From contig NZ_MUNO01000019.1 in assembly GCF_002001015.1 (NCBI RefSeq), positions 35,741-99,740 of the forward strand: 64,000 bases of DNA, written 5' to 3'. Origin of the DNA: Polaromonas sp. A23. GTDB taxonomy: Bacteria; Pseudomonadota; Gammaproteobacteria; Burkholderiales; Burkholderiaceae_C. A program made the position numbers and the translations under genes. Shown here one piece after another: positions 1 to 8,480 of this stretch. How positions within the stretch are numbered: the stretch's first letter is position 1; every line of letters starts with the position of its first letter. The notes under the pieces are model-generated. The model was not told the DNA's origin. It did no database searches and was given only the letters and a program-made list of their open reading frames with translations.

Positions 1-1
1 C

Positions 2-991
2 CTGCAGAAAGCGCTGGTTGATATTGCCGAGAAAAACGTCGAGGTCATCCTGCCTGGTTTCACCCACCTGCAGGTGGCCCAGCCGGTGAGTTTTGGCCAC
101 CACATGCTGGCTTACGTTGAAATGTTTGCGCGCGACGCCGAGCGCCTGCAGGACGTGCGCAAACGCGTGAACCGCCTGCCGCTGGGCGCCGCCGCACTGG
201 CCGGCACCAGCTACCCGCTGGACCGCGAACGTGTCGCCAAAACCCTGGGCATGGTGGATGCGCAAGGCCAGCCGCAGGTTTGCCAGAACAGCCTGGACGC
301 AGTGAGCGACCGGGACTTTGCGATTGAATTCACCGCCGCCGCCTCGCTGGCCATGGTGCACATCAGCCGCATGAGCGAAGAGCTGATTTTGTGGATGAGC
401 CAGAACTTCGGTTTCATTGAGATTGCCGACCGCTTCACCACCGGCTCGTCCATCATGCCGCAGAAGAAAAACCCCGACGTGCCCGAACTCGCACGCGGCA
501 AGACCGGCCGCGTGGTCGGCCACCTGATGGGCCTGATTACCCTGATGAAAGGCCAGCCGCTGGCCTACAACAAGGACAACCAGGAAGACAAGGAGCCGCT
601 GTTCGACACCGTCGACACGCTGAAAGACACGCTGCGCATCTTCGCCGAGATGGTGGGCGGCATCACCGTCAAACCCGAAGCCATGGAGCGCGCTGCCCTG
701 AAGGGCTACGCCACCGCCACCGACCTGGCCGACTACATGGTCAAGAAAGGCCTGCCCTTCCGCGATGCGCATGAGGCTGTCGCACACGCCGTCAAAGCTG
801 CCATCTCGCACGCAGTGGATTTGTCAGAGTTGCCGCTGGCGGTGCTGCAGCAGTTCAACCCGAAGATTGAAAAAGACGTGTACGACGTGCTGAGCCTGCG
901 CGGCTCACTGAACGCGCGCAATACGCTGGGCGGCACGGCACCGGCGCAGGTGCGGGCGCAGATCGCCCGGCATCGCGCGCGGCTGGCTTGA
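2..991 (+). CDS. argH: Argininosuccinate lyase, C-terminal part (5' end outside window)
   Basis: Catalyses the last step of arginine synthesis, splitting argininosuccinate into arginine and fumarate in the cytoplasm. The frame is open from base 2, so the gene enters from the left and about 329 codons are present. The fumarase/aspartase-superfamily signature [12 protein letters not shown], which carries the mobile catalytic serine loop, is clear, and the upstream stretch [17 protein letters not shown] is typical of ArgH. The later internal ATG is only the first Met seen here, not the true start. The gene ends 10 bp before the convergent cytochrome gene. Confidence 0.96.
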   Translation: MQKALVDIAEKNVEVILPGFTHLQVAQPVSFGHHMLAYVEMFARDAERLQDVRKRVNRLPLGAAALAGTSYPLDRERVAKTLGMVDAQGQPQVCQNSLDAVSDRDFAIEFTAAASLAMVHISRMSEELILWMSQNFGFIEIADRFTTGSSIMPQKKNPDVPELARGKTGRVVGHLMGLITLMKGQPLAYNKDNQEDKEPLFDTVDTLKDTLRIFAEMVGGITVKPEAMERAALKGYATATDLADYMVKKGLPFRDAHEAVAHAVKAAISHAVDLSELPLAVLQQFNPKIEKDVYDVLSLRGSLNARNTLGGTAPAQVRAQIARHRARLA

Positions 992-1001
992 ACACCCCGG
1001 C

Positions 1002-1418
1002 TTACTTTTTAGAAAGCGATCCGAGGTAGGTCACCACGTCCAGCCGGTCGCCCGCCGTCTCTACCTGGTAACCCATGGCCTGGCCGGGCACCACGGCTTC
1101 AGGATTGGTGAGCCAGGCCAGCAGCTTGTCGCGGTTCCACACATGGGACGCCGCACGCAGGGCTTGGGAATAGGAAAATTCCGGCGCCTTGCCCGCCTTA
1201 CGGCCGAACACGGTTCCTAAAGCCGGGCCCACGCGATGGCTGTCCAGGCTGTGGCAGGCGACGCAGCGCGACTCGAAAATCATCTTCCCCCTGGCAGCTG
1301 AGCCGGCCTCCTGCGCGTGCGCCCATTCCGGCAGCACGACTGACAGCGCCAGCAACACGGCCAGGGCCGTGAGCTGGCGCTGTCCCGCACACCCGGGCAG
1401 AAATGTGCGGCTTCCCAT
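1002..1418 (-). CDS. Exported class I c-type cytochrome
   Basis: A 138-aa periplasmic electron carrier. After a hydrophobic signal sequence ending near AHAQ there is one haem-binding motif, CVACH, at about residue 52, followed by a GPALGTVFGRKAG loop and a likely distal Met ligand in GQAMGY, as in cytochrome c2/c550-like proteins. The start codon overlaps the stop of the upstream ferritin-like gene by one base (TGATG), so the two are probably translationally coupled. The redox partner is unknown. Confidence 0.88.
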   Translation of the reverse strand: MGSRTFLPGCAGQRQLTALAVLLALSVVLPEWAHAQEAGSAARGKMIFESRCVACHSLDSHRVGPALGTVFGRKAGKAPEFSYSQALRAASHVWNRDKLLAWLTNPEAVVPGQAMGYQVETAGDRLDVVTYLGSLSKK

Positions 1419-2014
1419 CAGGCGCCGAAAGACAAGGCGCCGGCCGGCAACGGACGGCCTAGCGCGTTGGTCAAAATCGTGAAGTGCATGGTCTCGTCGG
1501 CCGCCAGGCGGGCCGCAACCTTGGCCAGATCCTTGCTGCCAAATGCGGGAATCACACCGAGGTAGGCGTTGGTGGCCCCCAGCTCCAGCCGGGCTGCCAG
1601 GTCCAGCACATCGCCCTGGCTGCGCAGCGTGTCGGCCTTGAGTGCCTTGGCGTAGTCATCCAGTTTTTTCTCCATCACCGGCGTGCCGCCCATTTTCTGG
1701 ATGGTGGCGATCAGGGCGTCGCGATGCGCCTTGTGGTGGCCCTGAAATTGCACGGCGATATCGAGCACTGGCTTTTGCAGAAGGCCGCTGCCGGCGCCCA
1801 GCTGGTAGGCGTTGATGGCCTCATGCTCCAGGCCAAGCGCCACGTTCAGGATGCTGACGTCTTTGGACATGTCGCCGCCCATGCCCTGGGCCAGGACATC
1901 CTTGCCGGCCAGCAGGGCCACGGCAACGGCGGAAAGTGCACCCGTGTGGCCCATGAAGGACCGGCGTGAGGCGACGAGTGCTTGAGAGTTGAAAGTTTGT
2001 ATGACAGTTTTCAT
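1418..2014 (-). CDS. Tat-exported ferritin-like domain protein
   Basis: A 198-aa protein with a twin-arginine signal (SRRSFMGHTG followed by a hydrophobic run and VLAQ) and a four-helix ferritin-like region resembling the Ferritin_2 family. Candidate metal residues include Glu and His in GLEHEAINAY, the HHKAH cluster, LELGATNAY and DETMH. I chose the ATG at 2014, preceded by AAGGAAG, over the much longer upstream frame, which has no signal-like N-terminus. Folded export by Tat suggests a cofactor is loaded in the cytoplasm. It is coupled to the cytochrome c gene; a role in envelope iron or redox chemistry is inference. Confidence 0.82.
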   Translation of the reverse strand: MKTVIQTFNSQALVASRRSFMGHTGALSAVAVALLAGKDVLAQGMGGDMSKDVSILNVALGLEHEAINAYQLGAGSGLLQKPVLDIAVQFQGHHKAHRDALIATIQKMGGTPVMEKKLDDYAKALKADTLRSQGDVLDLAARLELGATNAYLGVIPAFGSKDLAKVAARLAADETMHFTILTNALGRPLPAGALSFGA

Positions 2015-2448
2015 GTGGCTTCCTTGTGGTCTGGTTGATGACGAAGTTGCCAGCTTGGCGCCGGCATCGGACCCAAGGCCCGACGGCTGGAATACGCAGC
2101 CAAGCTGCAAACCGGATGTGGTTTGCCCCCACCGTCCAGTCGGACATAGGCGCGACTGAATCCACTTGGGCTTTTGCGCCGTATCCCTGTCCGGCCAACA
2201 TCTGGCCGGCGTGAAAGCCGATGACGTGCTGCGCTCAATCAATGGTGTTTCTGTGAAAAACATTGAGCAGGTGCGCCAACGTGGCGGCAGCAAAAAAAAT
2301 TTGCCTATCAACCTCGGCTGAGATTTCCACGCGCTGTTGATGGCAAAGGCGCGCTGCGGTCTGTCTTTTTTTGTGCCTTTATTCCCTGCGTTTACGCATT
2401 TTGTTACAGGCAAATCAGCTACGCTTGCCCTCCTAACGAGGAGGAAAC
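2015..2448. other. Intergenic region between divergent ferritin-like and alpha-2-macroglobulin genes
   Basis: About 430 bp without an intact gene. It must hold both divergent promoters, but I cannot place either securely. The stretch 2190-2321 reads like the end of a PDZ domain (listed separately). A strong Shine-Dalgarno, GAGGAGGA, lies just before the GTG start at 2449. Confidence 0.6.
2190..2321 (+). pseudogene. Possible remnant of a PDZ-domain protein (HtrA/Do-like)
   Basis: Reading in frame from 2190 gives a short peptide containing GVKADDVLRSINGVSVKN followed by IEQVRQ and a stop at 2319-2321. This resembles the C-terminal half of a PDZ domain such as those of periplasmic serine proteases (pattern GlkaGDvilsvNGkpV). 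There is no start codon, ribosome site or protease domain upstream, so if the resemblance is real it is a decayed fragment. A chance match remains possible. Confidence 0.35.
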
Positions 2449-5400
2449 GTGGCAACAAGCACCATAAGAACAGCCGCAGTGCTGGCGGCAGCCGCTGCCT
2501 TGTACCTGCCCACCAGCGCGCAGGCCTTGCAGGTCACCAGCGTTTCGCCGCAAGGCGAAATCGTCAGGGTACGGCAGATTGCCGTCAAGTTTGACGAGAG
2601 CGCCGTCAACTTCGGTGACCCCAAAGCCCCCGCGCCGGTCAGCCTGAGTTGCAGCGATGCCCAGGCCACCAAAGGCTCGGGCCGCTGGATCAGCGACCGC
2701 CAGTGGGCATTTGAATTCGAGAGCGATCTGCCGCCCGGCGTCAATTGCACGCTGCAAGGCATCACCACCTTCCGTTCGCCCAAAGACCAGCCCATCAGCG
2801 GCAAGGTCTCCTGGAAGTTCAACACCGGCGGCCCGTTCGTGCAGAACCTGCGGCCCGGCACTTACCAGCGCATTGATGAAGAGCAGTACTTCGTGCTCCA
2901 GCTCAACGGCCCGGCCACGCTGGCCAGCATTCGCGAAAACGTCTGGTGCTCGGTCGAGGGCCTGGGCGAACGGGTTCCCGTGAAGCTGATTGAGAGCAAG
3001 GAAAGAGACGCGCTGCTCAAGTCGCAGAACCTCGACAAGACCGCCGAAAAAGACCCGCTGGCCATCGTGACGCTGGCCTGCAACCGCCGCCTCACGCCCG
3101 CCAGCAAGCTGCAGCTGGTTTATGGAAAAGGAGTTGCCACTCCCAGTGGTGTAGCCAACTCGGTGGAGCGGCGCTACAACTTCCAGGTGCGTGAGCCGTT
3201 CTCGGCAAGCTTCACCTGCGAACGCGAAAACGCACAGTCAGCCTGCCTGCCAATGCGGCCCATGAGCCTGAACTTCAACGCCCCGGTACCGCGCAAGCTG
3301 GCCGAGGCGATTCGCCTGAAGTCGGCCAAAGACACGCTCAAGCCGGTGTTCGACACGGAAAGCGGCGACGGTGACAACGTGGTCAATGGTGTCAACTTCA
3401 AGCCGCCTTTTGCAGAGCAGACCGCTTTCACGGTGGAACTGCCCAAAGACTTCAAAGACGCTTCGGGCCGGACCCTTCGCAATGCCGACAACTTTCCTCT
3501 GAAGGTCGCCAGCGGCGCCATGCCGCCACTGGCCAAGTTCGCCGCAGCGCCTTTCGGCATCGTCGAGCGGTTTGCAGAGCCGCAGACCAAAGCCGGCGAT
3601 CCGGCACTGTTGCCTGTGACGCTGCGCAATGTCGAAGCCGACCTGCAAACCAAGGGCCTGACGCCGGGCAAGGTCAGCGACCTGCAGCCCAAAACTGATG
3701 TGGACATCATTGCCTGGTTCCGCAAGGTGGAGCACTACAACGACTACCAGGTGGACCGCGACCAGGCCGGCCGGGATGTGAAAGGCGCGCTGCCCAAGGT
3801 CATTGACGCGCAAAACAAAGAGTACGTGCAGTCGCGCATGCTCTCGCTGCTGAACGGCCAACCAGGCGTGAAGACACTGGACCTGCCCAAGCCGGCCAGC
3901 GGTGACGCACGGCCCTTTGAGGTCATCGGCATCCCGCTCGCGCCCGGTTTTCACGTGGTCGAGATTGCCTCGCAAAAACTCGGTACTTCACTGCTGGACG
4001 AACGCCACGGTACCAGCCGCACCATGTATGTCCGCACCTCGGCACTGGTGACCAACCTCGGCGTGCATTTCAAGCTGGGGCGTGAAAACGCGATGGCCTG
4101 GGTGACCACACTCGACAAAGGCGCGCCGGTACCGGGCGCCGCAGTGCGCGTGTCTGACTGCCGGGGCAAGGAGCTGGCCAAGGCGGTGACGGACGCACAG
4201 GGCATGGCCCGCTTCACCGGCCTGTCGTCGGACCCGCTGCGCTGCGGCGAAGGCGACTACGGCGGCAATGCCTATTTTGTGAGCGCACGCGCCACGGCGG
4301 ACGGCATTGAAGACATGGCCTTCACCTGGAGCAACTGGCAAAAAGGCATTGAGCCCTGGCGCTTCAATGTGCCGACCAGCCAGGACCCGCAACCCGACGC
4401 ACGTGCCCACACCATCTTCGACCGCACTTTGCTGCGGGCCGGCGAAACCGTGTCGATGAAACACGTTTTGCGCACTGAAACCAGCCTGGGCTTTGGCTTG
4501 TCTGAAGCACCACCGGTCACGCTTATAGTCACCCACGTTGGCAGCGGCCAGCAGTACACGCAGCCCATTACCTGGCGCAAAACTGCGACGGGTGGACAAA
4601 GTGCCGAAAACACCTTTGCCATTCCGCCAGCCGCCAAGCTGGGCATGTACGAGGTGCAGCTCAAGGCCAACGACGAGAAAAAACGCAGCTTCAGCAGCGG
4701 GCAGTTCCGCGTTGAAGAGTTCCGCCTGCCGGTACTTGAAGGCCGTGTGACCCCGTCGGACAAAAAACCCCTGGTCAACGTGAAGGCCGTCCCCACCGAC
4801 GTGCAAATCAATTACGTCTCGGGCGGCGGCGCGGTGAACCTGCCGGTGCGAGTTTCGGCGCTGGTGCGCGGCAAATCGCTGAGCTACAGCGACTATGAAG
4901 AATTCAACTTTTCACCGCCCCGCGTGCGACGCGGCGAAAGCGGCAGTGGCGAAGAAGAAGCCGCCGCCTCGCAAGACCAGCGCGTGATTGCCGACAAGTT
5001 GCCCCTGACGCTGGACCGCAACGGCGGCGGCAAGCTCACCATCAACGAGGTACCGACCGGCAAGCAACCGAGGGAACTATTGCTGGAAGCCACCTACGCC
5101 GACCCGAATGGCGAAGTGCAAACCATACGCAGCGTTTCCCCGCTCTGGCCCGCAGGCGTCGTGGCCGGCATCAAGACCGAGGGCTGGGTCTCGAGCAGCC
5201 AGAAGATCAAGTTCCAGGCGCTGGCGCTCGATCTGGCAGGCAAACCGGCGGCTGATGTGTCGCTGGACGTCCGGGCCGTGGCACGCATTGTGACCACGAG
5301 CCGCAAACGCATGGTGGGTGGTTTCTACACCTACGACAACAAGACCGATATCAAGGATCTGGGCAGCGTCTGCAGCGGCAAGAGCGATGCACGCGGCCTG

Positions 5401-8397
5401 CTGCTCTGTGAAGCCAAACTCGGTGAGCCCGGCGAGGTGGAGCTGGTCGTTACCGCGAAAGACAAGGACGGCAACACCATCCAGGCGGCCAGCTCGGTCT
5501 ACGTGACGAAGCAGGGCGAGCTCTGGTTCGGCGGTGAAAACCACGACCGCATGGACGTGCTGCCCGAAAAGAAAAGCTACCAGCCCGGCGAGATGGCCAA
5601 ATTCCAGGTGCGCATGCCCTTCCGGTTTGCCACCGCACTGGTGGCGATTGAACGCGAAGGCATCATCGAGACGCAGGTGGTGCAGCTCAACGGCCAGGAC
5701 CCGACTATCCAGCTGCAGGTCAAGGACGGCTGGGGCCCGAACGTGTACGTGAGCGTGCTGGCCCTGCGCGGCCGTCTGCGCGAAGTGCCGTGGTACAGCT
5801 TCTTCACCTGGGGCTACAAGGCACCGCGTGAATGGTGGACATCCTTCTGGTACGAGGGCCGCGAGTATGTGGCGCCGACTGCACTGGTGGACCTGAGCAA
5901 GCCGGCCTTCCGCCTGGGCCTGGCGGAAATCCGCGTCGGCACCAAGGCACACCAGCTTGAGGTGAGCGTGAAGGCCGACAAGGAGAGTTACCCGGTGCGC
6001 GGACAGGCCCAGGTCACCATCACCGCCAAACTGCCGAATGGCCAGCCAGCAGCGGGCGCCGAAGTCGCCATCGCCGCGGTGGACCAAGCCTTGCTGGAAT
6101 TGATGCCCAATGATTCCTGGGATTTGCTGGGCGCCATGCTGCAGCGCCGCTCCTGGGGCGTGGAAACCTCGACCGCGCAGATGGAAATCATCGGCCGCAG
6201 GCATTACGGCCGCAAGGCCGTGCCGGCCGGCGGTGGTGGTGGGCGCAGCAACACGCGCGAACTGCTGGAGACCCTGCTGCTGTGGAACCCGAAAGTCGTG
6301 CTTGACGCCAAAGGCCAGGCCGTCGTCACCGTGCCGCTCAATGATGCGCTGACTACTTTCAAGATCGTCGCCGTGGCCGATGCAGCAACCGGCCTCTTCG
6401 GCACCGGGCAAACCAGCATCAAGGCCACGCAAGACCTGCAGATCATCAGCGGCCTGCCGCCGCTGGTGCGCGAGGATGACCAGTTCCGCGCGCAAATCAC
6501 CCTGCGCAACGCGACCAAGGCGGCGATGAAGGTGGAAGTGAGCCCGCGCGCCACGCTGCTCGACCTCAAGCCGCAAACCATCGACATTCCCGCAGGTGAA
6601 GCGCGTGAAGTCGCGTGGATGGTGACTGCACCGCCGCAGCTCGCATTGACGAGAGCCGAGGCCATCCTCTGGGAAATCGAGGCCAAGGACACGGTGAGCG
6701 GTGCACGCGACGGCCTGAAGGCACGCCAGCGCATCATCCCCGCTGTGCCTTTGACGGTGCAGCAAGCCACGCTGGTGCAGGTCGATGGCTCCTTCACGCT
6801 CGACGTCAACCCACCAGCCGACGCCCTGCCCGGCCGCGGCGGTTTGAAAATGTCGCTGCAACCCAGGCTTGCCGAAGGCATGGACGGTGTGCGTGACTGG
6901 TTCGCCAACTATCCCTTTATTTGCCTGGAGCAAAAGACCAGCAAGTCCGTGGGCCTGCGCGACGCCAAGCTCTGGCAAACCGTGCTGGCGCAACTGCCGG
7001 GCTACCTGGACAGCGACGGCCTGGCCAGCTACTTTCCACCGCGCGACGGCGAAGCCTCTCGCGGCAGCGATGCGCTGACGGCCTACCTGCTGGCGGCCAC
7101 GCATGAGGCCGCAGGCATCAACCCGGCCTTTGCACTGCCTGACGAGGCACGCGCACCGATGGAGCGCGGCCTCATCGCGTTTGTCGAAGGCCGCATCCAG
7201 CGCGAATTCTGGAGCCCGCGTAAAGACCTGGACGTGCGCAAGCTCGCCGCGCTGGAAGCGCTGTCGCGCTACGGCAAGGCGCAGGGCCGCATGTTGGGCA
7301 GCATCACCATCGCGCCCAACCAGTGGCCCACCCATGCGGTGATTGACTGGCTGAACATCCTCAAACGCGTGGCCGACGTTCCGCAGCGCGAGCAACGCCT
7401 GACCGAAGCTAACCAAGTTCTCAAATCTCGCCTGTCGTGGCAAGGCACCAAGGTCACCTTCAGCACGGAACGGGACGACTACTGGTGGTGGCTCATGACC
7501 AATGGCGACGTCAACACCGCCCGGCTGATGCTGGCAGTGATGGACGACCCAGCCTGGAAAGACGACATGGGCCGCCTGGCCAACGGCTTCATCGCACGCC
7601 AGCAAAAAGGCGCCTGGCACACCACCACGGCCAACCTGTGGGGTGGTCTGGCACTCGACAAGTTCTCGGCCAGGTTTGAAGCCACGCCGGTGGCAGGTGT
7701 TACCAAGGCAGCCCTGGCCGCAGCAACTGCCAGTGTGGACTGGGCCAAGGTGGAGCGCATCAAGACCACCGACGCTTCCGGCGCGGCGCACCAGAGCACC
7801 TTCTTCGGCGCGCCAGCAGCACCCGGCAACCTGCGCAACAACAGCATGTTCCTGCCCTGGGCAAGCACCGGCAAGGAAACGCTGACAGTGACGCACCAAG
7901 GCGCCGGCAAACCGTGGCTTACGCTGCAATCCATTGCTGCTGTGCAGCTGAAGGCGCCGTTCAACGCCGGCTACCAGATAAAGAAAACCATGACACCGGT
8001 GGAGCAGGCTGTCAAAGGCATCTACACACGCGGCGACGTGGTGCGCATTTCACTGGAAGTCAATGCCAGCACCGACATGACCTGGGTGGTGATCAGCGAT
8101 CCGGTACCCGGCGGCGCGACCATTCTCGGCAGCGGCCTGGGCCGTGATTCGCAGATTGCCACCAGCGGCGAGAAGAAAACCGGCGCGGGCTGGCCTGCGT
8201 TTGAAGAGCGCAGCTTCGAAGCCTTCCGCAGTTATTACGAGTACCTGCCCAAGGGTGTGGTGAAGATGGAATACACCGTGCGCCTCAACAACGTCGGCGA
8301 CTTCGCGCTGCCTCCCAGCCGTGTGGAAGCCATGTATGCGCCGGAGATGTTTGGCGAGGTGCCGAATGCGCGGGTGAAGGTGGAAGCGGTCAAATAA
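2449..8397 (+). CDS. yfhM: Bacterial alpha-2-macroglobulin family protease trap
   Basis: A 1982-aa periplasmic protein thought to trap proteases covalently and protect cells whose envelope is breached. Translation starts at GTG 2449 behind GAGGAGGA. A signal peptide runs to about TSAQA and lacks a lipobox Cys, unlike the E. coli lipoprotein form. The thioester motif CLEQ is intact, with Cys near residue 1492 and the context YPFICLEQKTSK. Upstream lie repeated beta-sandwich (MG) regions, and an LLLWNPKVVLDAKGQ stretch typical of the A2M core. It is longer than the E. coli protein (about 1650 aa). The partner pbpC starts 2 bp after the stop, the classic pairing for this family. Confidence 0.93.
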   Translation: MATSTIRTAAVLAAAAALYLPTSAQALQVTSVSPQGEIVRVRQIAVKFDESAVNFGDPKAPAPVSLSCSDAQATKGSGRWISDRQWAFEFESDLPPGVNCTLQGITTFRSPKDQPISGKVSWKFNTGGPFVQNLRPGTYQRIDEEQYFVLQLNGPATLASIRENVWCSVEGLGERVPVKLIESKERDALLKSQNLDKTAEKDPLAIVTLACNRRLTPASKLQLVYGKGVATPSGVANSVERRYNFQVREPFSASFTCERENAQSACLPMRPMSLNFNAPVPRKLAEAIRLKSAKDTLKPVFDTESGDGDNVVNGVNFKPPFAEQTAFTVELPKDFKDASGRTLRNADNFPLKVASGAMPPLAKFAAAPFGIVERFAEPQTKAGDPALLPVTLRNVEADLQTKGLTPGKVSDLQPKTDVDIIAWFRKVEHYNDYQVDRDQAGRDVKGALPKVIDAQNKEYVQSRMLSLLNGQPGVKTLDLPKPASGDARPFEVIGIPLAPGFHVVEIASQKLGTSLLDERHGTSRTMYVRTSALVTNLGVHFKLGRENAMAWVTTLDKGAPVPGAAVRVSDCRGKELAKAVTDAQGMARFTGLSSDPLRCGEGDYGGNAYFVSARATADGIEDMAFTWSNWQKGIEPWRFNVPTSQDPQPDARAHTIFDRTLLRAGETVSMKHVLRTETSLGFGLSEAPPVTLIVTHVGSGQQYTQPITWRKTATGGQSAENTFAIPPAAKLGMYEVQLKANDEKKRSFSSGQFRVEEFRLPVLEGRVTPSDKKPLVNVKAVPTDVQINYVSGGGAVNLPVRVSALVRGKSLSYSDYEEFNFSPPRVRRGESGSGEEEAAASQDQRVIADKLPLTLDRNGGGKLTINEVPTGKQPRELLLEATYADPNGEVQTIRSVSPLWPAGVVAGIKTEGWVSSSQKIKFQALALDLAGKPAADVSLDVRAVARIVTTSRKRMVGGFYTYDNKTDIKDLGSVCSGKSDARGLLLCEAKLGEPGEVELVVTAKDKDGNTIQAASSVYVTKQGELWFGGENHDRMDVLPEKKSYQPGEMAKFQVRMPFRFATALVAIEREGIIETQVVQLNGQDPTIQLQVKDGWGPNVYVSVLALRGRLREVPWYSFFTWGYKAPREWWTSFWYEGREYVAPTALVDLSKPAFRLGLAEIRVGTKAHQLEVSVKADKESYPVRGQAQVTITAKLPNGQPAAGAEVAIAAVDQALLELMPNDSWDLLGAMLQRRSWGVETSTAQMEIIGRRHYGRKAVPAGGGGGRSNTRELLETLLLWNPKVVLDAKGQAVVTVPLNDALTTFKIVAVADAATGLFGTGQTSIKATQDLQIISGLPPLVREDDQFRAQITLRNATKAAMKVEVSPRATLLDLKPQTIDIPAGEAREVAWMVTAPPQLALTRAEAILWEIEAKDTVSGARDGLKARQRIIPAVPLTVQQATLVQVDGSFTLDVNPPADALPGRGGLKMSLQPRLAEGMDGVRDWFANYPFICLEQKTSKSVGLRDAKLWQTVLAQLPGYLDSDGLASYFPPRDGEASRGSDALTAYLLAATHEAAGINPAFALPDEARAPMERGLIAFVEGRIQREFWSPRKDLDVRKLAALEALSRYGKAQGRMLGSITIAPNQWPTHAVIDWLNILKRVADVPQREQRLTEANQVLKSRLSWQGTKVTFSTERDDYWWWLMTNGDVNTARLMLAVMDDPAWKDDMGRLANGFIARQQKGAWHTTTANLWGGLALDKFSARFEATPVAGVTKAALAAATASVDWAKVERIKTTDASGAAHQSTFFGAPAAPGNLRNNSMFLPWASTGKETLTVTHQGAGKPWLTLQSIAAVQLKAPFNAGYQIKKTMTPVEQAVKGIYTRGDVVRISLEVNASTDMTWVVISDPVPGGATILGSGLGRDSQIATSGEKKTGAGWPAFEERSFEAFRSYYEYLPKGVVKMEYTVRLNNVGDFALPPSRVEAMYAPEMFGEVPNARVKVEAVK

Positions 8398-8480
8398 ATA
8401 TGGCCCCCACGCTTGTCGCTTCGCGTACTGCGCTGCCCCCCGAGGGGGCTGATTTTCCTTGGGGCGGCCCGGCGGAAAAT
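8396..8480. repeat. Dispersed intergenic repeat, family B, partial copy inside pbpC start
   Basis: The segment beginning GGCCCCCACGCTTGTCGC and continuing through a CCCCCCGAGGGGGC hairpin is, in reverse complement, related to the right end of the element at 40246-40430, which ends GTGGGGGCCACG. Here it overlaps the first codons of pbpC and supplies its ATG. Confidence 0.6.

Noticed and set aside
5077..7929. 950-codon open frame on the minus strand
   Set aside because: Lies entirely opposite the alpha-2-macroglobulin gene; composition is that of a GC-rich antisense shadow and no domain is visible.
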